Source: Crambe crambe (lineage: Eukaryota > Porifera > Demospongiae > Poecilosclerida > Crambeidae). Taken from it: DNA of 64,000 nucleotides. The position numbers and the translations under genes are program-made. The stretch is from assembly GCA_963924555.1 (NCBI GenBank), contig OZ004588.1, positions 7,537,205 through 7,601,204 of the forward strand, in the 5' to 3' direction. Within the stretch, counting starts at the first letter, position 1; every line of letters starts with the position of its first letter. The notes below the pieces were generated by a model. That model did not search any database and was not told where the DNA came from. It saw only the letters and a list, made by a program, of their open reading frames with translations. Below, in pieces: positions 1-11,200 of the stretch.

Positions 1-1616
1 AGGAAGAAGTCAAGAAATTTGAAACACCATTGCAATATCAATGGAATGGAACTCCTGGGCCACCAGGGATAGGACTTTATGTCCTCCCCTTGGACCTAGT
101 TCTGTAAGCATGTCATAGACACACCCACCTGCTCACAGACAGGAAGTTTCTCTACTTTGACTTGATCTTGTCGCTGCTTACGATCCCCTCCTTTGTCCTT
201 AAAGACCTTGATCCCACACATTCCCTGATACAGTACTTCTTCTCTCTGTCTCTCCTCATTGTACTCACTGATAGCCAGCACCAGACGCAGTGGGACCCCT
301 CTCTCTCCACCTGCAGGTCATCACCACAAACCATCACAAGAATCACTGTGGATAATGCAGTGTTACAAGCAATTAAGCGTAGTTGGAACTGTAGGGCCAC
401 ACATATAGCCCTATTTTCCTAACTCCACCACAAAATCCAATGGTAAACCCCCCACACACACTCATCTAGCCTGGATATGAGGAGACTCACCATGCTTCTT
501 TGCTGCAAACTCGGTGCTGAGGCAGTTCAATTTGATGGCCAAGACTGCTGTCTTTGACTGGCCCCAGGAGAAGTGAATGACATTGAGAGCGGAGTCATCA
601 TTACTAACATTGCTGAGTTTATCACACCCAATAACATCTGCACACAAGGAAACAAATTGAGTTGGCTAATGAATATCTAGCTCCATCCCCTTGGTACATG
701 GTGGGGAACTTGCCTATTTCCAGTAAGCGGTCACATGGGTGCTCTCGACTCCATTGATCAAAGTGTTCTTTCTCACTGTTTCTCCAACGCAGTTCACAGA
801 AACTGAGGCTTAGGGTACCCTGGAACAATGAGGGAATGAAGGTGAGTGGAGGACAAGGGAAATGGGGGAGGGGGGGAGGAAGTGAAGGTGGGTGGAGGAT
901 GAGGGGAATACACAGACCTTGTATAGGAGAGGAGTAGCTGAAGAGTGTTGGAGTTGTATTTCGTAGGAATAGCCTGAGGATATATGAAGTATTGTACAGA
1001 CCCATTCCAAGTTTCCTTAATTATTGGACTTGGTGCAATACAGTCACCGTGTTGAGTATAGGAGAATAGTGGTGTACTTTAAAACTTTATAATCATAGAC
1101 CTGCCCTCCAACATGGTGACTGTCTGCAATAAGCCACACCTACTTAGAAATATGAATGGCAATGGGTATCTTTGAGTAGATGTATAAAGTGAAATCCCTA
1201 TACCTTTGTTGAGGTAAGTGACTCGTTCTTGTTCTGTCTTAATGCCATAGGCAGTTGGTGCATTTAGAGTGATTTCAAATCTCTTGGCATCCCCAACTTC
1301 AATGCCAGCACTAGTGGCACTGGAATTGGCTGGTAGCGACATCGACGCTTCTTCCAATAACAGCGGAAACTCACTATTATCCTGCATCAAGTTGTCCAAC
1401 ACTTCACTGTACATTATAAATTTTCAGAGAGTCAAGGAGCAGCTAACTAGCAACACATTACCTCATGTCATAAGTCAAGTCTATTTCTGGTCCTCCCAAT
1501 TGAGTTCCTCGGCCTAACCCACCCGGACCAAGATTGGTCGAGGCTAGCTCCGCCGCCAACCCACATCTCTCTAGGTCTAACAAGTCCTCTGAACGCCAAC
1601 TACTATGACTAGCCAT
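1..1616 (-). CDS. TFCP2-like: CP2/LSF family (TFCP2-like) transcription factor, 3' part missing
   Basis: Sequence-specific DNA-binding transcription factor of the grainyhead/CP2 superfamily, CP2/LSF branch. Start ATG at 1616-1614 (MASHSSWRSEDLLDLE). Exons read on the minus strand: 1616-1462, 1406-1204, 973-918, 819-714, 637-491, 310-129; phases agree at every junction. The protein shows the CP2 DNA-binding fold: ITLNAPTAYGIKTEQERVTY, NKG-YSYEIQL, FDQWSREHPCDRLLEI, NVIHFSWG, CLSTEFAAKKHGGERGVPLR and IKVFKDKGGDRKQRQDQVKV, all close to TFCP2/UBP1. The intron 713-638 has a GC donor (AG|GCAAGT). Downstream exons (SAM-like oligomerisation part) lie off the left edge; I could not fix the exon within 1-110. 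It is divergent from the hnRNP gene, start codons about 150 bp apart. Confidence 0.9.
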
Positions 1617-1768
1617 CTTGTTAGCTATTAAATGCAGGTATTATTTTTAAACATTTCTCAAATTCGAATAATTAGATAGGCCTAAGCACGTGGCACCTGG
1701 GTAGTGTCACGAACTATGCACGAACGTATCCGGACGTAATACTTGGGGGCGCCAAGAGAAGTTTCATC
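1617..1768. promoter_or_regulatory. Divergent promoter between CP2-like and hnRNP genes
   Basis: The 152 bp between two outward-facing start codons must hold both 5' UTRs and promoters unless further upstream exons exist. It contains a CACGTG E-box at 1687-1692 and a GGCGCC site near 1748. I see no clear TATA box. Confidence 0.5.
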
Positions 1769-3483
1769 ATGAGTGAGGAAAAGGTATATTTTTTCGATCA
1801 TAGAAATAGATTTGAAACTTTCTATCTATTTCAGAATCTGCAGCAGTGTAAGGTGTTTGTGGGGGGATTACATTTGGATACCGACAATGAGAGCCTGAAG
1901 GAGTACTTCGGCCATTGTGGGGAGATCCTTGATGCTATTGTAATGCGAGATGGGACCACTAAGAAATCAAGGGGTTTCGGGTTTGTGACTTTTGTTGACA
2001 CTCAGAGTGTAGAAGATTGTCTCAATAAAAGACCACATATAGTGGATGGTAAAGAGGTGAGTTTTCTATTTAAAGCCCATCTTGACATTACTTCTCCCCC
2101 CTTTATTATAGGTGGAAGTGAAGAAGGCAGTGCCCAGGGAAGACAGTGCAGTCTCAACACCTTCACAGCGTACCAAGAAAGTGTTCCTGGGAGGACTGTC
2201 ACCTGATACTACCAAGGAGGATGTGCTAGAGGCCTTATCGAAGTTTGGCAAACTGATTGACGCTCAGATCATGACAGACAAGCACACCAACAAGCCCAGG
2301 GGGTTTGGTTTCGCCATTTTTGAAGATTACGATGTGGTTGATAGCTTGTGCATGAAGAAATACCACAGAATAAAGGCAAGTGTATGTGTCAGTGGATGAT
2401 TTGTATCGGTGGAAATGGAAGTTAGTTTGTCCTCATGATGAAGCTTAAGATATCTGACCTGGACATAACAGGCAGTGATGTCAGTTATCTCGTCCTTATT
2501 CTGATTTGGACATGCTGTTGGTATAGTCCAGGGTCAGTGCTAGCTGGTTGGAAAGTCCATTTGTGTAAAATGATCCTAGTTGGTAGATATGATATCAAAT
2601 AGCAGGGATAACATGTTTGGAAAACTGCCCTGCTTGCTGTAGGATAGAGACGTAGAGGTGAAGAAGGCTGTATCCCAGGAGGACATACGGAGAATGGAAG
2701 CTCGTGGTGGTGGTACTGGTGGTCGTTCTTCAATGCAGTCCAGTGATGGTTACGGGCGTGGTGCAGACCCCTACCGCACTGCCAACAGCTTCTATCCCAA
2801 GATGGGATTTGGGGGTGATTATGGTGGGGGTGAGAATATGAAATGTAGTGTATATTGTGGAGAATAGCTCTGTATACACAATGTGTATTGGTTGGAACAC
2901 TTCATATGGAGCATACCAACAAAAGGGTGGCTGTTAGTACACTCTAAATAGAGCACACCACACAACGGGTGTTGTGATAGGTCTGGCTTCTTGAAGCATA
3001 TAAAGGGGTGGCTATTTCTATTGGTATCCTAAATAGAGCACATCATGTGCAGGTCTCACTTCGTGATAGAAGGTGGATAATGATAAGAGTTATAAAGGTT
3101 TTCTTGTGTATTGTCCCCAGGCTATGATTACTCTCGCTACCCTAGTGCTGACTACATGCGGTCGGAATACATGGCAGGAGGTGGCTATGGTATGGGTGGC
3201 TACTCGGACAGAGTAAACCAGGCCTATGCCCCTGGATATTCAAGATATCCAGCGTAAGTTTTGATAGGAATTCTTTATCTCATGATCATCACAGATTTAT
3301 TGTAGGCAAGGTTATGACATGAGTGCGTATGGAACCATGTACCCTCAGGCAGCTGCTACTCATATGGCCCCTTACAACCAATCACCCTCTGCTTATGGTC
3401 CCTCAAGGGGGGTGTATGGGGTGGCGGACAAGGAGAAGGAACGTGGTGGTGCACATGGGTTCCACCCATACAGGCGACCATAG
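1769..3483 (+). CDS. Two-RRM hnRNP A/B-like RNA-binding protein
   Basis: Nuclear RNA-binding protein of the hnRNP A/B, DAZAP1 and Musashi group, expected to act in pre-mRNA splicing and mRNA handling. Exons 1769-1783, 1835-2056, 2112-2375, 2643-2829, 3121-3253, 3306-3483 give about 332 residues. RRM1 carries RNP2 KVFVGGL and RNP1 SRGFGFVTF; RRM2 carries KVFLGGL and PRGFGFAIF. Each RRM is followed by the hnRNP-type tail VEVKKAVPREDS / VEVKKAVSQEDI. The C-terminal third is Gly/Tyr/Ser-rich low complexity (GYGMGGYSD), as in hnRNP A. Exon 1 codes only MSEEK. The intron 2376-2642 begins with GC (AAG|GCAAGT); only this donor joins RRM2 (KYHRIK to DRDVEVKK) in frame. Orthology to one vertebrate member cannot be decided by eye. 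Confidence 0.92.
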
Positions 3484-4385
3484 ATTAGGTGAGTGGAGAG
3501 AAAGAGGTGTGGTCATGATCTGACACTTGCAAGGATGCTTGTGTATAGAGAATAGAGGACCCTTTGTACGTAATATGTAGCTAGCAACTATTTAGTCATG
3601 GTTAGATTTATATCTGTTGTATCCTTGCCTTTCTTTCAGGGCAGACTAGCTTAGCCTAGTGAGCTACGTAGGCAGGATGAGTGAGTGATGATCTAGTGCA
3701 GGCAGCAAGTACACTCTAGGCAGGCTAGTTCTCTCGTATTCAAGCAAAGATATAATCCATTTCACACATTTTTCTTATGCTTTTTCTTCTTTTTTTCTTT
3801 TTCGGTAAGAAATAACAATTATATTTGATTTTGAACTAGTGGTGACACTAGTCTGCTATCACTCTGCACATTATTTCCTCCCATTTAACATTTATAATTA
3901 CAAACTTGTTTATCTGTTCTACTTTCTAACTGTGTTTGTTTAGATGCTGTTTCTTATAGATGTTAATAGATTACTTACCACTGCATATATTTTGCTGCTG
4001 TTAGCTGGAGTTGTGTAGATACTGTAGGGACAGTTTAGCCAGTGTGGTTGAGTCTTAGTGCAGTCAGGTCTCCAAAGTAGAAATGTGCTCTATAGGTATG
4101 TTCTTATTGTTGTATCTTCCAATATTGACTTACTTTTCTTGAAATGATGTTTTATCTTTATATGATTTTTATTGCAGGTTGTGTTAGAAAAGTGCATCTG
4201 GTTCCATCCTGGAATGGTGTGGGGTTCCTTCCTCTAATGTCAAAATTTTGGAGACCTGATCATTTGGGACTAAGGGGGACTTGTATTAGTGACAATGTAG
4301 CTGTGGTGTGCATTAATTTATGAAGTTCGACGGTCAATCATGGTGTGCATTAATTTTTGTCGATAGTAGTACGGTGCGTATTATT
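3484..4385. other. Intergenic: hnRNP 3' UTR and AARSD1 upstream region
   Basis: No coding exon seen. The first part is the probable hnRNP 3' UTR; a GTGAG donor soon after the stop codon and a TTTCAG acceptor near 3640 suggest a spliced 3' UTR. A pair of 13-base inverted repeats (4064-4076 and 4247-4259) marks a small inverted-repeat element described separately. Confidence 0.5.
4052..4275. repeat. Candidate miniature inverted-repeat element
   Basis: TCAGGTCTCCAAA at 4064-4076 is exactly inverted at 4247-4259, and the outer flanks keep a TTAGT/ACTAA match. The 170 bp between has no coding potential. This looks like a MITE of about 200 bp, but I cannot define its ends or a target duplication. 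Confidence 0.45.
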
Positions 4386-6495
4386 ATGATGGCTGGAGTG
4401 GAGTGTGGGTCTTTATGGTGTCAACGTGACTCCTATGCACGTTCCTTGTCTACTGTGGTTCTATCCTGCACACTAAGTGCAGCCAAGGACCAGCAGTATG
4501 GCACTTACAGTCTCAGGCTCCAAGATACTGTGCTCTTTCCCGAGGGTGGAGGCCAGGTAAGTTGATGTGAAAATTCCTTGCAAGGAAGGCTCTAAATAAC
4601 ATGGCTAGGTTATTGCCTTGCATATCTCCCTCTGCAGCCAGATGATCGGGGTGTAGTGGGTGGTGTGCAGGTCAAGAGAGTGCAACGTGTGGGAGCTGCA
4701 GCTGTTCACTATGTGGAAGAAGAGTTGACAGAAGGTTCCCAGGTGGAGGTGGAATTGGACTGGAAGAGGAGATTTGATCACATGCAACAACATTCAGGTG
4801 AGATGCAACATAAGATCTAGAGAAATTCATAACTTTTAACCTTTGGCCCCAATTGTCTGCAGGTCAACATCTCATCACAGCAGTGGCCGATAGAGAGTTT
4901 GGCTTCAAGACAACATCATGGTGGGTGTATTTGAAACCACGAATGAAATTAGAATGTGATTTTGCAGGAACCTGGCCATAGGGGAAGAGAATAAGTGTTT
5001 CATTGAGCTGAGCACCAAGTCCATGAGTGCTGAGCAGATGGCCAGAGTGGAAGAGATATGTAATGATCTCATCAGACGTGGTGTCCCCATGACTCCTCAT
5101 TGGTGTTCCCCCGACAGTCCTGAGATGGAGCAAGTGAGTGGACTCAGTAGTCATACCTACTTTGCCTTTCTTCTAGTGTTATCCTCACCACCCCTGTTAA
5201 CAGATATATTCCAGTGGGAACCTCCGATAAAGGACACTCTGAAAGAGGATAAAACCTCTCAACAAAGGGCAACCTTTGATATGAAATTAACAAAAACCTC
5301 TCTAAGGGGCTGGATTCCAAGTGTGTCCATTATTTGGAGGTTCCTTTGTAAATGATTCATTGGTCCCTTTGCTGATAATCTATAGGTTAGATCAAGGGGT
5401 CTTCCTGACAACTTTGAAGGGAGTTCAGTCCGTGTGGTGGAAATAGAAGGTCTGGACTCTAACATGTGTTGTGGCACTCATGTCAGTTCTCTCAGCCACC
5501 TCCAGGTAAGATCTCACTGGACTTCCAAATGGATAGATTTAGTTCCTCCTCCCTCTCCCCTTCTAGTGTGTGAAACTCTTGTACTGTGAGGCTAGGAAAG
5601 GCTCCACTCTTCTCTACTATATGGTGGGTGGGCGTGTCCTCCATTACACCCAACGAGCACTGGAGAATGAGCGAGCACTGACCAAGATGCTAAGGTTAGC
5701 AGAAGCATTAGACTTTAATAACAGGGCAAGCAATTTCTCCCAAGATCCCAAGTTGTACTGTAGAGTGGCAGCCTACACTTGGGACTTGGCCTTTGTCCTT
5801 TATAGAGAGATTGTCCTCCTCTTCTGGAGGTTATTTTATAGAGTATAATTATAGCTACCAAAGATTATCCTTTGTTGAGAGGTTGTCCTCTTTCATAGTG
5901 TCTGGTTCCACTATGTAACCCCACTTTTCTTCTTTAGTGTTGGTTTGGATGAACATTGCGAAGCAGTCGAGAGAATACAGAAATCCAATAAGACATCTGC
6001 TAAGGTGATTCGAGGTCAGCTGAGGGAGGTAGCACAGCTCCTGGTCTTTCGTCACTTGCACTCTGACCCCGTGGATCCTGTGGCTTGTATTCACCGTGAT
6101 GATGGGGATGTGGAATTTATGAACATATTGGCCAATCAGCTTGCTCCACAGGTGTGTATTGTACATGTAGAGTGGTTGACATAGCTAAGAATCTGCTTTT
6201 ATGTGGCAGGGAGTGTTCGTTATGGCTACAGTTGGTGCAGATAGAGGGTGTGGTCAGTTCCTCTTAGCTGGAAAGGATGAAGATGTAAAAGTGCTTGGAC
6301 CAAAGTAAGTTTGATAGTTAATTGTATGCCTGTACTATTTTTTTTGTGTGTGTGTGTGTGTGTGATAGAGTTGCTGCATGCTTTGATGCCAAAGGAGGAG
6401 GGCGCAAAGGTCGTTTCCAAGGCAAAGCACAGAAGTTAGAGATGAGACCTCAAGCAGAAATTATCATCAGAGACTACTTCAAACACGACCAATAA
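4386..6495 (+). CDS. AARSD1: Alanyl-tRNA editing protein AARSD1 (AlaX-type)
   Basis: Stand-alone trans-editing hydrolase that removes Ser (or Gly) from mischarged tRNA-Ala in the cytosol. Exons 4386-4556, 4638-4797, 4863-4920, 4968-5133, 5386-5505, 5567-5694, 5938-6151, 6210-6304, 6369-6495 give 412 residues, the same length as human AARSD1, which supports the ATG at 4386 (or 4389). The frame is open to an ATG at 4320, but that would add residues the family lacks. Zinc-site motifs are intact: HMQQHSGQHL and NMCCGTH. The C-terminal DHHA1-like part has FMNILANQLAPQ and KGGGRKGRFQGKA. A (TG)n run sits directly at the last acceptor. Introns 4 and 6 contain a terminal-inverted-repeat family. Confidence 0.95.
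5209..5355. repeat. Intronic inverted-repeat family, copy A
   Basis: Begins near GGGAACCTCC and ends GGAGGTTCC; shares GTGTCCATTATTTGGAGG with a copy near 26190. Lies in AARSD1 intron 4. Non-coding. Confidence 0.5.
5795..5925. repeat. Intronic inverted-repeat family, copy B
   Basis: Shares CCTTTGTTGAGAGGTTGTCC and a GGTTCCACT end with the other copies, in the opposite orientation to copy A. Lies in AARSD1 intron 6. Confidence 0.45.
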
Positions 6496-6716
6496 GATAC
6501 ATAACACACATATTTAACATAACACACATATTTAACAAATTGTTGACATGGTGGCATACCTTTTTCATAAAGCAGATGTCATAATGTAAAGGATAGCTAT
6601 AATATCACAATGGAGTGTAGAACAAGTGGATAGAGTAATAACTATATAACACACTCAAAAAAGCTGGTGTAATGTGTTAACATAGAGTTGGGATAGAGCT
6701 ACAGCTGGTGTATTCT

Positions 6717-7865
6717 TCACGCCATTTTGGCTTTATCATCCATTTCCAAATATTGGTCTTCCTCGAGCTCTTTTGGCACATCGACCTCTTCGTCCCCTGT
6801 GTTAGTATTCTCCTTGCAAACTAAGAGCAAAATGGAAATGGCAGCAATAACGATGAAGGTGAATAATGTAAAGGTGATCCTGGTAGCACTGTTGCTTCTT
6901 GTATCACAGCCAAGATCATTGAAAGTTTTGTTGGAGGCAAATGTATCGCACTTGAACCAACAGTCCAGAGGTTGCTGGTTGTCTGCTAAAACATACAATG
7001 GGAAACAAACGACGAGAAATCCAAATGCAACAGGAACAATCCAACAGTAGTCTTTCTTCTTGTCATATATGATATCCCAAGAGAAGAGACAATATGCAAC
7101 CATTAAACACACTCCTACAAGTAAGCAAAGGATAAAGAATCCAGTGCTTATTCCCATATCTGCCGCTGAGCAAAACTCTTGTGTTTGAGCCATTATTGCT
7201 ACTACAGTGAAGAGAGCATCAATCTTTATGATGGTGGTGATGATGCTGGAAGCAGTGTACCAATGATCACTATCTTCATCCAGATTGAAGAACTTGTGCA
7301 CCCGATGCATACATGGAGGTAGGAGATGATATATGATTAATGTCCCACCCAAGCACAAGACGGAAGCTATACGATTGTTCTCGACACATCGAGGAGAGCA
7401 GCCTAACTCCTGAGCATAAGGCTTCAATATGCTGTTGATATTATCTCCATAGAAGTACAGAAGTGCCCCTAAGACTTGAATGAAAAGAAGCATAGTTTTG
7501 AATATGATGTTCTTAGTGCATCCACCCTCTTTGTTGATATCAAGGCAGACCGGGATGAATTGCAAACCTGCAAGAATGCCAAAGAAGAGGACCACAACGA
7601 TGAGAACGAAGCAGACGACAGAAGCTACTGCTGCACTGTGCTTGTCACCATCAATGGCACCGATCTTTACAGCTTCTAGGATTATTGTGTTCAGCATGTC
7701 AGCAAGTAGGACAACAATCAAGATCCCTTTGCTCTCTGGCAACTCTTTCTGAAAATAGAGGATTTATTAAATGTGGCCATCAAGCATATCTACCGCTAAG
7801 CCTGTGGTTATACAACAACAAATGACACTTAGCATATTATTGGCTAGATATCATATTCTCACCAT
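6717..7865 (-). CDS. Eight-helix membrane protein of unknown family
   Basis: I do not recognise this gene. The coding exon 7748-6717 is open from the acceptor onward with no in-frame ATG near its start; the only consistent start is an ATG at 7865-7863 that is the last codon of the preceding exon (ATG|GTGAG), giving MKELPESKGILIV and 344 residues. I count about eight hydrophobic helices (starting near residues 8, 40, 80, 125, 165, 200, 235 and 290). Extracellular or lumenal loops are Cys-rich (ELGCSPRCVENN; CWFKCDTFASNKTFNDLGC with an NKT glycosylation site). The tail is acidic and cytosolic in style (DEEVDVPKELEED). It faces AARSD1 tail to tail. Sponges and cnidarians may have related uncharacterised proteins, but that is memory, not a search. 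Confidence 0.8.
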
Positions 7866-8277
7866 TTTCGGGTATATACTCTAAAAGCAGCGCCAATAGC
7901 AAGCTTAGAATGATCTGACCAGGACCAGGAATTGGGTGTGGTGGCTTGAATCTGTTAATATACTTGGTCAGCACCTGTGCAGTGTTGCCAGGTTGCTCTC
8001 TTAAAAAATCCACAGACAGAAAAGGATACCATAGACAATTTTCTTATCCAAAAATCCATGAACCTGGCAACACTGCTAGCTATAGCTACTGTCTTGCAGT
8101 TTCTTGTTGTTTTTTTTAATTACTAAAAGTAATCTTTACTAGCTAGATCTTTGACTTCCCGGCACATTGATTTTTGTCATTAATAAAAACAGTATGATTA
8201 TCCAGAGGAGTTGTAAGAGTGAAAAGATGTGAAGATGTATAAGATACAGAGAGGAATAAACTACAGACACACATTGC
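7866..8277. other. Intergenic region with 5' UTR and a hairpin repeat
   Basis: Holds the 5' UTR of the membrane-protein gene (next to 7866) and the 3' UTR of the ankyrin gene. A 16-base perfect inverted repeat lies at 7979-7994 and 8061-8076. Confidence 0.5.
7979..8076. repeat. Inverted-repeat element (16-bp perfect arms)
   Basis: GCAGTGTTGCCAGGTT at 7979-7994 is exactly inverted at 8061-8076, with a 66-bp AT-rich spacer. The CAGTG ends resemble hAT-type termini, but I find no 8-bp target duplication. Confidence 0.55.
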
Positions 8278-11200
8278 TTAGTTAGAGACAATAGGCTCTT
8301 CCGCACAAGGAGTGTTCATTTTCAGCTTCATATCCCGAAGGCGATCATTGAGGTAGGTGAGGGAGGGGTCAGAGAGGACCGATGAACGGGGGCTGGTTTC
8401 CTGAATGGCTGAGAGTTGTCCTCCTGGGGGATTTCCCACATAGGGAGGGATGGCCCCAATGTTACGTTCCATGGAAGGAGTTATTCCTGGGCCACTCCAC
8501 ATGCTGTTTGGAGGGTCAGGCAGTCTGAGGAGGGGGGGGGGGGGGAGGGGAGGAGAGGTGAGGGGAGGGAGGGAGGGGAGGGGAGGGGAGGAGCAATAGA
8601 GAGAAGGTACGTGGAAGGAGGGGAAGATACTCACTGTAGTTCAGTGCCAGCTCTAGCTTGTCTTGCTTTGCAGACTAACTTCTTAATGGCGGATTTCAAG
8701 CAGCCATGCTCAGGCAGCTCATTTTTGGCATTGCGTAGTGTTGTCATCACACATTGGTACTTCTGCAAAATCACGAAAAAATAACATGACAATAGCATTG
8801 ATTAATTCTTGCAATCTCACCAGGAGAGTGGTGACCGTGCGTTTGTCTGCTTTATTGCAGGCAAGATGGAGAGCAGTGTTGCCATCATTGTCTCTAATGT
8901 TGGCCAACTCTTCATCCCTGTCAAGTAGGACAGTGATGTTGTTAAACTGAGAAGCACTGGTGGCTCTGTGCAGAGCTGTCTGGCCATCCATTGGGTTGGC
9001 ATACTCTATCAGATCTAAGGGAGGAGATTGAAGCAAAATATCATAAACCTTGCAGCGTCACCCTTAACAGCTCTGCTAGAATCCTTCACTACTCACAAGT
9101 ATGGGGTTCCATTTGGTCGTTTTCAGAACTATGGTCCCTTGCCCGTGCTCCATTCCTGCCTGAGACCACTCGTCTGTACTTGGTGGGGTCGTCGTCCTCT
9201 GAGCTGGAAACAGTAGCGTTGGTAGAAGCCCTCCTAGGGGGTTTGTGTGACACCCTCGATGCAGCACGAGGGGGGTTCTTAGAAGGAGCACTGCATGAAC
9301 ACGTATAATGCACAGTAATTCTATTGATAAGAACACAATGGGCAATAATCAAAAGTGTGGGTCGTGCAGAGTGGACTAGTGTTTTATGTTTTGTGAGGAT
9401 TGAGGCAGTTGCTTTTGAGTGGGTGGATGTGACATACAGGGTCTAATCTTGTGATGTATGCATTACCTTCCCCCTGAGGCAGTCAGCCGTTCCTCTCTGG
9501 TCTGAGGGGGTTTGAAGGGGAAGGGGAGGGCAGTGTGTCTCCCTCGCTCATCACTGTCCACCTCGTAGAACTTTTGATGTTGATGTGTTGTGTCCCCTCG
9601 TTCTTTGACTGAGTCTGATTTGGCTCCAAGGTGCATTGCTGGTAGTGACGAGTCTGACGAGTCCTCTGATCGAGATGAAGTCAATGAACTGCAAGGAAAA
9701 TAACTACTGACAGCTGGACTCTAAAAAAGGACCACTTGGGTCTAATTCATAGCTAGATGATAATTAACAATCAAAAGTGCTTATACCGAATGTTTAGATT
9801 CACATTTTGATAGTATTTCCCAAGTTGTGAAAACGGTTAGAAATTTTTGTGTGACCAATTTAGGTTTTAACACTCAAAAGTGAGCCTAGATATCGTACTG
9901 ACTGTTTAGAGTCACATTTGAGCATTATTGGTCTCGTGAAAAATTTGGCCATTTTTCGGTCTATGACTTGGTGAATTGCCAAATATTTTTGTGACCAATT
10001 TAGGTTTTAACACTCAAAAGTGAGTCTAGGCATCATGCTGACTGTTTAGATTCACATTTGAGCATTATTGGTCTTGAGAAAAATTTGGCCATTTTTCAGA
10101 AATTTCCCAAGTCTATAGACTTGGTGAATTACCGAAAAACGGCTAAAAATTTTTTGCGACTAATTTAGGTTTTAACACTCAAAAGTGAGTCTAGGCATCA
10201 TGCTGACTGTTTAGATTCGCATTTGAGCATTATTGGTCTTGAGAAAATTTCCCAAGTCTATAGACTTGAAAAACGGCTCAATGTGACTAATTTAGGTTTT
10301 AATACTCAAAAGTGAGTCTAGGCATCATGCTGACTATTTAGATTCGCATTAGAGCATCATTGGTCTCAAGAACATTTTTCGGAAATTTCCCAAGTCTATA
10401 GACTTGGTGAATTACCGAAAAATGGCAAAAAATCTTTTGTGACCAATTTTGGTTTTTAACACTCAACTTTGAGTCTAGGCATCATGCTGCAATGCTTAGA
10501 GTGTTATTGTCTTGTAAAAAAGAAAAAAGAAAAAACAACAACATATAGATGAAGTATTATGTTAGAACATCATAATTTCCTAAAGTTTTAATAATTTCCT
10601 TCATCTACTACATACATACCTTTGCACATGAGGTGACTGGTCTCCAGATATGAGCATGCTCGGTTTAATAGCCTCGGCTTGTTCTAGGAGGTACCTGAGG
10701 ACCTCAGGCTGTGCAAACTGGGCGGCCACCATAATCATACTGTCCCCATTCTTAGCAAAGAGGTTGAAGTCACTGGGTCCCTGCCAACACTGACGAAAGG
10801 TCTTGAGCACACAACGAGAGCGCAGACAGTCAATGATGGCACGTCTGTGTTCTTTGCGATGTGTCTCCAGGAGGAACTGGGTCCCAGCAAAAGATGAGCA
10901 GCTGACAAGTCTCCCATTGCTGTCTGGGAGAGTTGTACTGGCACGATGTTCCAGAAGCAACCTAGGAGGAGAGAAATCAGAGTCAGGTTACGAAGCCTAC
11001 CCTTAATATCATCATTCCAAGCCCATAATGTTGTATTTACTTGACAACTTCAGTGTGTCCCTGGGAAGCTGCCAGTTCAAGAGGTGTGGCCCGCATAGAA
11101 TTTTTGCCATTGATATCAATGAACTGAGCGTCCTCATCTTCCATGACACCTGAGGGCAGGGACGTGTCCATCGGACCTTCTTCAACACGACAAAATTGAA

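Noticed and set aside
1-110. A seventh CP2 exon read as SYPWWPRSS
   Set aside because: It needs an acceptor (AACTAG) with no support and the peptide does not resemble the family; left unresolved.
2400-2520. C/D box snoRNA in the hnRNP intron
   Set aside because: ATGATGA-like and CTGA words occur, but spacing and a terminal stem are not convincing.
7740-7742. TTG as start of the membrane-protein gene
   Set aside because: A clear acceptor lies six bases upstream and an ATG in the previous exon joins in phase.
8529-8600. G/A-rich block as a regulatory element
   Set aside because: On the transcript strand it is the long pyrimidine tract of the final ankyrin intron; the same holds for 11577-11640.
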